Positions 36,701 to 44,194 of a DNA stretch of 64,000 nt are shown here, one piece after another (the first letter of the stretch is position 1; each line of letters opens with the position of its first letter). Under the pieces are notes generated by a model. It worked only from the letters and a program-made list of their open reading frames with translations. It ran no database searches and was not told the DNA's origin. Source of the DNA: DATHKG01 sp035489435 (GTDB taxonomy: Bacteria; Bacteroidota; Bacteroidia; Chitinophagales; Chitinophagaceae); NCBI GenBank assembly GCA_035489435.1, contig DATHKG010000151.1; one strand, 5' to 3'. The position numbers were made by a program, and so were the translations under genes.

Positions 36701-39700
36701 TTAGTGGCAAACACCAGGTTGTCCAGCTTCAGATCGGCAAGTGAAAGGCTTGTCTGGCTGATGTCTGAAGTGTCTGAACCAATCACTACCGAAACACCTG
36801 GATGGAAAGCGGGATTTTCCTGGCCATACCTGCGGCTTTTATTCTCCGGACGCACTATTACTTTAACTCCTGCGCTGAAAAATTGCAGTGATTCGGATTT
36901 GCCACCATCTAGTCCGCTTGGACTTTTAGGAGGGCTATATAGTTGGAATGTGGGATCCTGGCCGTTAGGTATAGCCGGGACAGTAGCCGTAGCTGTGCCA
37001 ATACCGGTGGCTGGATTTATAGAAATTGTTGTCGGAACCGGCGAATTGTTCACATAGATCTGTGTGTTAGCTGCGAGGTACCTGCCGGTTATCTTTACCA
37101 TAAATGGCTGAGTACCGTTTTGAGCACCTGGGTTAACTGCTGTCAGTGTTGAGATTATTGGACGCCCATTAGCTATTTTAACCATAGCAGAATCAGCCTG
37201 CACATAGCCATAGCCTCCTTCAAAAGAAAAATTACCAGGCAGATAAGAGAATTTTCCGGCAGATGAAATTAATTGCTGACGGATTTCGTATGGCGTTACC
37301 GTGGTTTGCAGATTGAATTTTTTGCGTCCCTCCATAAGTAATGCCGCTACTGCAGCAACATGTGGCGCCGCAGCAGAGGTTCCAAAAAAGTTCGGATGTA
37401 TGTCCCCGTCATTAAATGGTTGTCCCCCAAGATTCACAGATGTGTTTACACCATTGGGACCGATCAGATCAGGTTTATTCCGGGTACTGAATGTATTGTT
37501 CCTCAGCGTAACAGTTCCACCTCTTGATGAGAAAGAAGCTACGCCTGGCCAGACTGGTGTGAAAGGAGGAACATTTCCATAGAGCATGGCACCTACTGAA
37601 ATCGCACTATCGGAATTTGCATGACCTACAACAGTAGAGGTGCCGGTTTTATAATCCAGGATTGTAGGCTCACCGCGGAATATTACATACTTAAACCTCA
37701 CATTAGACGTGCCCGCTGCTCTTACAATCATCAATTTGGCATTGGTTGTGTCTTTTACTGTAAAAGCACAAATTTCAAAGGGATCACCAAAAAGGTTGCT
37801 TCGGTTAAATCCGAACAATTGGAATCCATTTGCACTCACCAGGTAAAGATCCAGATCTGTTTGAACACCATTTGTACTGCCCAAAGATTTAAATTCATCA
37901 CTCCATTGTAAAGCGATGGTATAAGAGCCGGGTTTAAGATTTATGGTTTGATAGAGGTCAGCTGCATTGGCTCCGAACCTGTGAATCTGTCCGGTAGGCA
38001 TTACGGAAGTATTGGTAACACCATTAAAAACCGATTCGTAAGATTTGTCTCCAAAATTACCTGCAGAAGTAAAATAGGTAACTCCCTGGGATACGACCTC
38101 GTTCACTGCCCGGGCGACTACGCCATCTCTTTGAAATGGTTCTGTTATATAAGTCAGATCATCAACAATTATATCGCAGCGGCCACCTGGGAGGCTTGGT
38201 GAAGCCAGTTTTTGAATGGCAGCAGCAAAATGGCCCGCACTCAGAAATCCTGTATGAAATGCAAGTTTTGCCTTTGGAGCAACATCATGTACAATTTGCA
38301 ACATTGCCCTTCCTTCATCATTACCACGTTGTGCCAGGTCCTCTACCACCTGCACCGGATCCGGATTTTCACCAGGTTGTCCATTTGATTTTACCCCGGG
38401 AAGATCGCCCTCGTTAACATCAGTCTGCGCACCTGCTTTTGCATCATAACTATCTGAAATCACACCGATTTTTATATTACTACCCGTCAACCCAAATCTA
38501 TCCCTTACACTATTTGAACGCATGGTCATATCACCCTGGCTGTTTATAAATCCAGTATTGCTGATGGGGGGATATAATGGACGAACATATTCAATCCGCG
38601 TATTGCCAGCGAGCTGGCTAATTTTGTTAACAGGAAAATCGCCCGTTATTGTTTGAAGATGCGGGCCATTATCTATTATACCGGTCATGCCCAGGGTCAC
38701 CAGTTGTCCTTTCAATGTATTGTCATTAGGCTGCTTGCTGATTACTTCTATCTTCACATTGCCGGTGCCATCCAGGATAAACATTTCATTATCCGGGATC
38801 GCTGAAATAGCTGCGGTATTTTGAGTGAGTGAAATCAATTCTGCTCCTATCTTATTATTGGCGGCGGCTACTTTTCCATTTGGTGGAGGAGGATAATAGG
38901 GATCTATGTAACCGGGTCCCGTACCAACTGCTGTAGCCTGGTAAACGAGTTTGAGATTTTGATCCAACTCTATTCTTTTAGCACTCCATAATGCTCCTAA
39001 TACATGGGGTGTGTTAAAGGGGTTCAAACTTTTAAATTCTATCCCACCATTCGGAGCCCAGATATTACCTAACCAGACATAACTGTTGTTCGGTATCAAC
39101 ACGGGACCTATAATACTGAAGGCCTTTCCGCTATTAGTGGATCCGGTACCATGGATTTCAGTATAGATACGGGAAGGAAAATTTCCGTTTACAGTTTTAA
39201 CTGAAAGTCTTCCCCATTTCGCGTCTTTTATTATAAAGATGTTGATAGAACCTGTGGCGGTATTTTTAAAATCATATACAAGTTTATTGGAGTTGAGTTT
39301 ATTATCGACTTCCTCAAAGATGTAATTTCCCGGACCGTTAAATGTGAGCGTCTTATCACCTGTCAGTGCAAGTTTGCGATATTTTCCGGGAGAAATAGTT
39401 TGTGTATTGGTTATGTTAGTCGTACCCGCCTGGTTATCGAATGCTGTATTATTCGGCATTGCAGGCATCACTGGCAGGGCAACTAAATTGTCAATTCCTC
39501 CCGTGGGTACTGGTCCCGAATAATTGGTTGCGGTAGGTGATGGCACAGATACCTGGCCGGTTACGGAGGTTGCAAGGGAACTTCCGAGACTCTTTAGCAC
39601 TATCTTTCCCTGGGCAGTAAGATTGCCTGTAATAATAACTCTATAGTCAGCTGAGATTACATTGCCGTTATAATTAGGTGCCTTTTTAGCTGCGAAAACA

Positions 39701-40005
39701 TTACCGGTAATTTTTCCAAGATTGCCGAGAGAAATAATATTGCCACTATAGATATTTCCTGATATACTAAAAAGGTTATTGGCATCAATCAAGTGATTGC
39801 TTCCTACGTTACCCTGGATGGAAACGGCATTACCAATAAAAACTCCTTGAGAACTATTATAAGAATTAGGTGAAGCACTACCTCCCCAGACAGCAAAATC
39901 TTTGATTCTTAATTCGATGGGTGTTTGACCCTGGCTAATTGTTGCAAAAAAAGAGAACAACAAAAGAAAAGAACAATTTTGAATTGCCTGGAAGAACCAT
40001 CTCAT
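33703..40005 (-). CDS. Giant secreted S8-type serine protease/adhesin with NGQL octapeptide repeats and T9SS sorting domain
   Basis: A 2100-residue protein with a signal peptide (about 1-26). Residues about 30-360 form a repetitive, probably beta-helical domain (SIQGNVGSN, ISGNIYSGN, ITGNVFAAK), like ice-binding/choice-of-anchor modules. Residues about 505-930 are a subtilisin-like domain: Asp518 in GVISDSYD, oxyanion Asn650 in TSAGNFG and Ser877 in GTSAAAPHVA, but the usual His motif is DEGRAM with Glu564. MBG-type domains follow from about 1040. Residues 1317-1686 are a NGQLKALV repeat array. Further MBG-like and Cys-containing domains follow, and residues about 2025-2100 are a T9SS type A sorting domain (IYPNPASSVLRL, GIHIIEARTAAG). 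It is therefore secreted by type IX and anchored or released at the surface. Confidence 0.85.
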   Translation of the reverse strand: MRWFFQAIQNCSFLLLFSFFATISQGQTPIELRIKDFAVWGGSASPNSYNSSQGVFIGNAVSIQGNVGSNHLIDANNLFSISGNIYSGNIISLGNLGKITGNVFAAKKAPNYNGNVISADYRVIITGNLTAQGKIVLKSLGSSLATSVTGQVSVPSPTATNYSGPVPTGGIDNLVALPVMPAMPNNTAFDNQAGTTNITNTQTISPGKYRKLALTGDKTLTFNGPGNYIFEEVDNKLNSNKLVYDFKNTATGSINIFIIKDAKWGRLSVKTVNGNFPSRIYTEIHGTGSTNSGKAFSIIGPVLIPNNSYVWLGNIWAPNGGIEFKSLNPFNTPHVLGALWSAKRIELDQNLKLVYQATAVGTGPGYIDPYYPPPPNGKVAAANNKIGAELISLTQNTAAISAIPDNEMFILDGTGNVKIEVISKQPNDNTLKGQLVTLGMTGIIDNGPHLQTITGDFPVNKISQLAGNTRIEYVRPLYPPISNTGFINSQGDMTMRSNSVRDRFGLTGSNIKIGVISDSYDAKAGAQTDVNEGDLPGVKSNGQPGENPDPVQVVEDLAQRGNDEGRAMLQIVHDVAPKAKLAFHTGFLSAGHFAAAIQKLASPSLPGGRCDIIVDDLTYITEPFQRDGVVARAVNEVVSQGVTYFTSAGNFGDKSYESVFNGVTNTSVMPTGQIHRFGANAADLYQTINLKPGSYTIALQWSDEFKSLGSTNGVQTDLDLYLVSANGFQLFGFNRSNLFGDPFEICAFTVKDTTNAKLMIVRAAGTSNVRFKYVIFRGEPTILDYKTGTSTVVGHANSDSAISVGAMLYGNVPPFTPVWPGVASFSSRGGTVTLRNNTFSTRNKPDLIGPNGVNTSVNLGGQPFNDGDIHPNFFGTSAAAPHVAAVAALLMEGRKKFNLQTTVTPYEIRQQLISSAGKFSYLPGNFSFEGGYGYVQADSAMVKIANGRPIISTLTAVNPGAQNGTQPFMVKITGRYLAANTQIYVNNSPVPTTISINPATGIGTATATVPAIPNGQDPTFQLYSPPKSPSGLDGGKSESLQFFSAGVKVIVRPENKSRRYGQENPAFHPGVSVVIGSDTSDISQTSLSLADLKLDNLVFATNALPLSSPRAYAITVERATLLPANDPLNAQYTFIFAPGTLTVERMTLKITPKDKVIKYGDDLTGIEYTYDLDQNGVNSPQLLEEVKSLHRKYLADNGLIVLNGVKAINPLAAPLDLSNVSAMASFQSVRNARKFVVENGQLRALVNNLDVSQIGEQRFIVDVSAQSLLNYKTDSAKSIMVEALANQNARALLNVKALTSGKAEAAVPGGDLQPMVNGQLLAMVNGQLKALVNGQLKALVNNVTVDVTDISFLNGQLLALVNGVWEVVPNAQLLAIVNGQEVTVDLSIANGQLKALVNGEEMSLVNGQLQAIVNGQLLALVNGQLKALVNGQLTPLINGQLMAIVNGEIGPLTNGQLLAIVNGQLMVLENGELEVAEDLQLANGQLKALVNGQLKALVNGQLKALVNGEVTDVPTTSFTIVNGQLQALVNGQQVAYVNGQLLALVNGQLKALVNGSGVSVQSVKQFANGQLKALVNGSYIPIANGQLQALVNGQLLAMVNGQLMALVNGELTFAIFANGQLKALVNGQFEPFTNGQLKAIVNGQLAEVNSYTIANGQLKAIVNGEEWVYPNGQLKALVNGQLQALVNNFDVGGANNNTKTMVVVDEDDINLQAGDVGGMFSMNMITGLEAGYHNLFPGAFVNENFEVTYGASVVLITKKPLSVTAENKTKNPGEVNPPLTVTYNGFAYNETESDVCQPVVFPPTTKVIDQVERRTTYTNVLVNATSNVYHATPGEELTLTATWNQVYFSDFIPGYVQYCPGCITQSYIGMANDQFTGNIFDICSDVSGTEPHAGLINQTFTAPTRPGVYYITQQSSYWFSCYQFGHLFHDQDATDAIAVVIVLTPGDESSGAVTPRTTASIESPPGDYPIVIGGCYFNSNYRIVYKDGTLTVNEAVNLKSAPKTVVAAKVVTEKPAEAKARIDMIYPNPASSVLRLQVKGDLQNVRDIRIYDGLGKPKAAPLRKISEGIYEINVSGLSNGIHIIEARTAAGTKTFKFIKI
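34948..36057 (-). repeat. Coding array of about 28 NGQLxALV octapeptides plus degenerate units
   Basis: Within the protease gene, residues 1317-1686 contain NGQL 28 times by my count (one more lies upstream near residue 1240) with consensus N-G-Q-L-(K/L/Q/M)-A-(L/I/M)-V. About ten degenerate units (NGEEMSLV, NGEIGPLT, NAQLLAIV and others) and short linkers are interspersed. Codons differ between copies (for example CTGGCCATT, CTGTCCATT and TTGGCCGTT on the plus strand), so the protein repeat is conserved while the DNA has diverged. Confidence 0.95.
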
Positions 40006-40645
40006 CTTGAAGCAGTTTAAAAATAAAAGAATTTATCTCATTGACCGTTTCACTGACCCACGACGGATTATTATCCGGCACAGTATAGCAGGAAACTTCC
40101 ATTAACCTGAGCAAAATGGAGTAACAGATTCTTTCTTGAAATGTATCAGAGTGAAATGTAACTTATCAGAAAACTAACCTAAGTTTCATATAGCGGGAAT
40201 CAGCTAAACATAACTACCCCAGGGCTAAACTGACGCACTGGGCTTGTATTGGGAAGATGGGCAAAGGGGTATTTAATTAGCTTATTATGCAATTTAATAA
40301 TAATAAATCAGCAATGGCCAATAATAATTGAGGCTCCAGGGGATATATTCCCGCCCAAAAAATGAAATTTGACTTCGATCAATAAATTATCAATGCACAC
40401 TTTGAGCGATTGTAACGTTAATGGACATATTTGATCCCGGACCTGCCGGAGGCGGGTTAGTTTAATGTCAACGCTTTTTTGGATCATGGCGAAACTTGAA
40501 AAAATAAAAATGAACCTAAGAAAGAGTTCATTTAAGATTTGTAGCTTTAGAATCTACTGTATCCAGGCCTACCTCGGAACTCATTAATCCTCCTTTTTGC
40601 TTCTTACTCTACGGACGCGTTTTTTTAACCTCTAAAATTTTACAC
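40006..40645. promoter_or_regulatory. Divergent 640-base intergenic region
   Basis: No convincing gene is present. It holds the upstream regions of the giant protease (minus) and the small 40646 gene (plus). Visible features are a short hairpin CCTGCCGGAGGCGGG near 40442-40456 and an 8-bp inverted repeat AAATGAAC/GTTCATTT (40508-40515 and 40526-40533). No clear TTTG-N19/20-TAnnTTTG promoter was found. Confidence 0.4.
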
Positions 40646-40903
40646 ATGAGCAAACCATTTCTCGTGTTGTTCCTTCTGCCCATATTCGCAGCAGGACAGG
40701 AAAAAACCGTTATTAGCTTCAACCGTGTTTTTGTAAAAACAGACAAAGTGCAGGCATTCGAAAAGTCATTGGCTGCACATGCACAAAAGTATCACAAAGG
40801 AGATGTCAGCTGGAGGGTCAACTTCATTGAATCAGGGCCAAACTCCGGTGGCTACCTGATAGTGGAAGGCCCCACTACCAAATGGTTTCGGCACCTGGAG
40901 TAA
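40646..40903 (+). CDS. Small secreted protein, ABM/NIPSNAP-like, probably truncated
   Basis: An 85-residue product with a signal peptide (PFLVLFLLPIFAAG). The mature part (TVISFNRVFVKTDKVQAFEK, WRVNFIESGPNSGGYLIVEG) resembles an antibiotic-biosynthesis-monooxygenase/NIPSNAP-like fold seen in longer Bacteroidota secreted proteins. It stops just after EGPTTKWFRHLE, where relatives would continue. In another frame the DNA goes on as GTWSNYTTFSRNAIDH for about 30 residues, so a frameshift near 40880 is plausible. Whether the gene is functional is open. A long hairpin terminator follows. Confidence 0.5.
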   Translation: MSKPFLVLFLLPIFAAGQEKTVISFNRVFVKTDKVQAFEKSLAAHAQKYHKGDVSWRVNFIESGPNSGGYLIVEGPTTKWFRHLE

Positions 40904-40981
40904 TTATACAACGTTTTCAAGAAATGCTATCGATCACTCGGGGAGCGAAATGATAACTTATCGAAAGGAATTAAGCTCTAA

Positions 40982-41028
40982 TTAATTTATCAACGGCCTT
41001 TGCATCGCAAGGGCCGTTGATAAATTAA
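40982..41028 (+). terminator. Long bidirectional terminator hairpin
   Basis: TTAATTTATCAACGGCC (from 40982) pairs with GGCCGTTGATAAATTAA (ending 41028); the inner part extends through TTTGC/GCAAG to an ATC loop, about 22 bp with one G-T wobble. It lies between the convergent 40646 gene and the histidine kinase gene and ends directly at the kinase stop codon. It should stop transcripts from both sides. Confidence 0.85.
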
Positions 41029-43017
41029 CTATGAATAGGACAAAACAAAAGTTGTACTGGTACCAGGTTTCGATTCGATCGAAATTTGGTATTGAATGGC
41101 TTTGGCGAGATCCCTGATCAGATGAAACCCAAACCCGGTTTTGGCATTGAATCCACTACCTTCATAATAAAGCGATTTCACCTGCTCCTCATTTATTCCC
41201 GGTCCATTATCTGTTATGGATAGAATAGTTTGCGCATTCTCTTTCCTGGCCTTCCATTCAATTACACCGCCAGGTGTATTCTTCAGCGCTTTAATGGCAT
41301 TGGATGTAAGGTTTTGCATGATTACTTTCAGATAATTTTCATCGCCGGAAACCATGAGTGCTTCAGGATTATCAAACCGGATATTGAGCTGCGATGTTTG
41401 AGGGAAAAACTTTTGCAGGTAATCAAATAATTCACTGACCTGTACCATTTTTATGTCAGGTTTGAAATTTTCCATCTGTTCTTTACTCCAGAGCAACATA
41501 GTTTCCATGGTTTGCAATAATTCTTCCGTAGACTTGCTGATCTGTTGCTGATAGGCAGCTTTCTCGTCAGCTGCGAGCAGCTCCGGCTCATTTTTTAAGA
41601 GGTGCAAAAAATTGATCAGGCTGGCGATAGGACTTCTGAGATCGTGACTGAGGATACCAAAAAATTTCACTTTTACTTTGTTTGCCTCATCCAGTTGATT
41701 GTTTAAAACCATCAGGGTCGTGTTCGATTTTTTACGCATTCGGCTTTGCCAGAACAATAATCCTCCGATTATTCCTAATAAAGCCAGACCCACAATCAAT
41801 CCAAGCTGTGTTCTATGCTGACTGGCTAATTCCAGTTTGCTGATAGCAATTTCTTTATCCTTTAAGGCGATATTGTGTTTGCCTTCTATGCCGGCCAGTT
41901 CATTTTTTTTGTCCTGGGAAAAAAGGGAATCGTTGATGGAATAATAGGTTTTATAATGTCCCAATGCGGCTTTATAATTGCCTCTTGCCTCCTCCAGATC
42001 AGCCAGATTATTAGAAATAACTGCCAGGTATTCAGTATTGCCTGTTTCTTTACAGAGCTGCACTCCGCGTTTTAAATAGAATTCGGCATTATCTATCAAT
42101 TCTTTTTTTTGAGCGGAGGCACTATGCATTGCAAGATCGTAATACGTTGTTCCCAGATTCCCCAAGTTGCCAATGGACATATAGGATGTCGCTCCGATTT
42201 CATCCATTATCTTCTGGGCCTTCAACATGGTCTCTATTGCCTTTTTATAATTTGGATATTCCAGCGGGCCAAGGTTGCCCAATACCTGCGCCACGCCAGA
42301 TGGATTTTCCATCTCTTCATATACTTTTAACGCCCTCGCCATATAACGCCTGGCCTCAACCGTATCTTTGATTTCAATTTGGATTATCCCGATCTGCATC
42401 AGGGCTTTTCCAATATTGTCTGGAGTATTGGAAAGTTCTGCGTATTTCAGAGTCATCCGGGCATATTCCAGACTCTTAATGTAATTCTTCTGTGCGGCGA
42501 AACTGGCCGTTAAATTGGTTCCGACCAGGGCGATTTGTTCATTACTTTTAATTTCCTGAGCAATGGCCAGTGCCTTAAAAAAATAATCCAGGGCAAGGGA
42601 AAAGTTGGATTCCCGCTGATAACTCCTGCCTATATTATTCAGGTTGTTAATCATGTTAAATGAAGAGTTCAATTCCTTATTTAAAACATAACTCTTCTCA
42701 AAGTGAACTCTTGACTGGATATTGTTGCCGGTATCCCCGATGATCAATCCCAGATCATTCTCGAGATTGGCAATTCCTTTTTTCCAGTTCATTTTTTCTG
42801 CGATCACTAATGCCTTTTCAGAATATTCAATCCCTTTTTTTTGATTAACGTATAAATAAGCTTGTGCCAGCCGGCCAAGGGTTCTCACCTTACCGGAGTC
42901 GTCTTTCAATGTGTTCAGATCCATCAGCAACGAATCAATTCGGGACTGACCCTTTGTCTGGGCAAAAAGCCCGGTCTGCAAAAGACTAAAAGAGAAAATA
43001 AAAAGAATGAATTTCAT
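41029..43017 (-). CDS. TPR-containing sensor histidine kinase
   Basis: A 662-residue sensor kinase: signal peptide (MKFILFIFSFSLLQTGLFAQ), TPR array (about 30-380, for example GIANLENDLGLIIGDTGN), one membrane helix (about 405-425, LGLIVGLALLGIIGGLLFW), HisKA dimerisation domain with phosphorylated His in FGILSHDLRSPIAS, and an ATPase domain with N box LTSNAIKALKN, G1 ITDNGPGI and G2 GFGFHLIRDLA. The TPRs are probably periplasmic. It is 3 bases after the LytTR regulator stop, so the two form one two-component unit. The signal is unknown. Confidence 0.92.
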   Translation of the reverse strand: MKFILFIFSFSLLQTGLFAQTKGQSRIDSLLMDLNTLKDDSGKVRTLGRLAQAYLYVNQKKGIEYSEKALVIAEKMNWKKGIANLENDLGLIIGDTGNNIQSRVHFEKSYVLNKELNSSFNMINNLNNIGRSYQRESNFSLALDYFFKALAIAQEIKSNEQIALVGTNLTASFAAQKNYIKSLEYARMTLKYAELSNTPDNIGKALMQIGIIQIEIKDTVEARRYMARALKVYEEMENPSGVAQVLGNLGPLEYPNYKKAIETMLKAQKIMDEIGATSYMSIGNLGNLGTTYYDLAMHSASAQKKELIDNAEFYLKRGVQLCKETGNTEYLAVISNNLADLEEARGNYKAALGHYKTYYSINDSLFSQDKKNELAGIEGKHNIALKDKEIAISKLELASQHRTQLGLIVGLALLGIIGGLLFWQSRMRKKSNTTLMVLNNQLDEANKVKVKFFGILSHDLRSPIASLINFLHLLKNEPELLAADEKAAYQQQISKSTEELLQTMETMLLWSKEQMENFKPDIKMVQVSELFDYLQKFFPQTSQLNIRFDNPEALMVSGDENYLKVIMQNLTSNAIKALKNTPGGVIEWKARKENAQTILSITDNGPGINEEQVKSLYYEGSGFNAKTGFGFHLIRDLAKAIQYQISIESKPGTSTTFVLSYS

Positions 43018-43020
43018 ATA

Positions 43021-43740
43021 TTATTGAATTAGCAAAGTATCCACAATCTCCTTATAACTTCTGCCAACAGGCAGAAGGACATCATTAGCCATTACCGCTT
43101 TGGAAGTAATTTTACGGATATAATGTTTCTGCACAGCATAACTCCTGTGGATCCGGATAAAAGATTGAAAAGCCTTTTCTTTCAATAGGGTTCCCAATGG
43201 CGTCAAAACACAATATTTTCTTTCCTTTGTAAAAATGCCTGTATAGTCTTTGAGCGCTTCCAGGTAAATAATATCATAGAACTGAATTCTGATGTGATCG
43301 TGTCCGTCCTTAATGAACAAACTTTCCTCATTTAACGAATGATCTAATAATTCAGCTTTATAATGTATATCCAGAAAATACTGAAGTCTGTCCATGGAAA
43401 TATCAAAGCGGTCGGATTTGAGAGGTTTTGTTAAAAAATCCAGTGCATTAACTTCAAAACTTTGCACTGCATATTCAGGGTATGCAGTAATGAAAACACA
43501 GGCAGGCACTTTTTTGAGTTGAGCCCTCAGATCAAGACCGCTAAATTCCGGCATGTCAATATCCAAAAAAAGAACATCGGGGAGTGACTTTTCCGCAGCT
43601 TCTATAGCGGGACCGGCAGAATCAAAAAGACCTGCTATTTTAATAAATGAATACCTGCGGACAAAAGATGCCGTAGTAAGACGATCGATCTCATTGTCAT
43701 CCACGATGAAACATTTGTATTCTTTTTTCCCAGGGTTCAT
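43021..43740 (-). CDS. LytTR family response regulator
   Basis: A 239-residue regulator. The receiver domain (about 8-120) has the acidic pocket DDNEID, phosphoacceptor Asp in VLFLDIDMPEFSGLDL and the conserved Lys in LTKPLKS. The LytTR DNA-binding domain (about 135-235) has ESLFIKDGHDHIRIQFYDII, ALKDYTGIFT and IRIHRSYAVQKHYIRK. It is the first gene of a pair with the TPR histidine kinase. Most LytTR regulators pair with LytS-type kinases, while this partner has a HisKA domain. Target genes are unknown; the T6SS locus lies just upstream. Confidence 0.93.
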   Translation of the reverse strand: MNPGKKEYKCFIVDDNEIDRLTTASFVRRYSFIKIAGLFDSAGPAIEAAEKSLPDVLFLDIDMPEFSGLDLRAQLKKVPACVFITAYPEYAVQSFEVNALDFLTKPLKSDRFDISMDRLQYFLDIHYKAELLDHSLNEESLFIKDGHDHIRIQFYDIIYLEALKDYTGIFTKERKYCVLTPLGTLLKEKAFQSFIRIHRSYAVQKHYIRKITSKAVMANDVLLPVGRSYKEIVDTLLIQ

Positions 43741-43786
43741 GACCAGTCTTTTAAATCCCGATCAATATAGCGTTTTTAGCGATCAT

Positions 43787-43858
43787 CCTATAACATCATT
43801 GACATTATAGGCGACTCTGTATTCATGATCAACAGTCAAACTGATTTAATTAAATCAG
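43787..43858 (-). promoter_or_regulatory. Palindromes between PAAR and LytTR genes
   Basis: A perfect 18-base palindrome CTGATTTAATTAAATCAG (43841-43858) and a 7-bp inverted repeat CCTATAA/TTATAGG (43787-43793 and 43805-43811). On the minus strand the second includes TATAAT, 17 bases after TTGATC, a pattern of the E. coli type. The first palindrome could be a weak terminator of the T6SS operon or an operator of the LytTR gene. Confidence 0.4.
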
Positions 43859-43877
43859 GTGGAGATCAGAGAGATAA

Positions 43878-44180
43878 TTATCCACCTATCAGCACAGTAG
43901 GAAATCCTGCAATAATGGTTCCTCCATGGACCGTTTGATCGCCCATCCGGACGGCAGGCTTATTTCCAATCAAAACTGTTTTTGATCCCATCGCAATTAT
44001 ATCCGGAGGTCCCACGCAAACACAAATATCTCCCGCAACAGCCGCAGGCATTCCTCCGATTAAAACGGTCGGATAACCAGGTCCGGTAACCGGTCCACCT
44101 ACATGAGGTATCGGTGGAAGGCCAGGTGTAAGCATGGGACAAACATGCATATCTCCGATTCTTGCCGCGGGACTGCTCAT
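43878..44180 (-). CDS. PAAR domain T6SS spike-tip protein
   Basis: A 100-residue PAAR protein. It begins MSSPAARIGDMHVCP and consists of the typical repeats with His/Cys ligands for the tip metal (HVCP, IPHVGG, GDICVCVG, TVHGG). It sharpens the VgrG spike and can carry effectors; no C-terminal toxin extension is present. It is the last gene of the minus-strand T6SS operon, 14 bases after TssK. Confidence 0.93.
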   Translation of the reverse strand: MSSPAARIGDMHVCPMLTPGLPPIPHVGGPVTGPGYPTVLIGGMPAAVAGDICVCVGPPDIIAMGSKTVLIGNKPAVRMGDQTVHGGTIIAGFPTVLIGG

Positions 44181-44194
44181 AAATAATATTTTAA

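Noticed and set aside
40442..40456. CCTGCCGGAGGCGGG as a mobile REP-type element
   Set aside because: Only one short copy in the window, too little to call an element.
40486..40587. A 33-codon plus-strand ORF with two Cys, considered as a RiPP precursor
   Set aside because: No leader/core pattern, no maturation enzyme nearby and no conserved motif; the PGM1-like ligase is 9 kb away.
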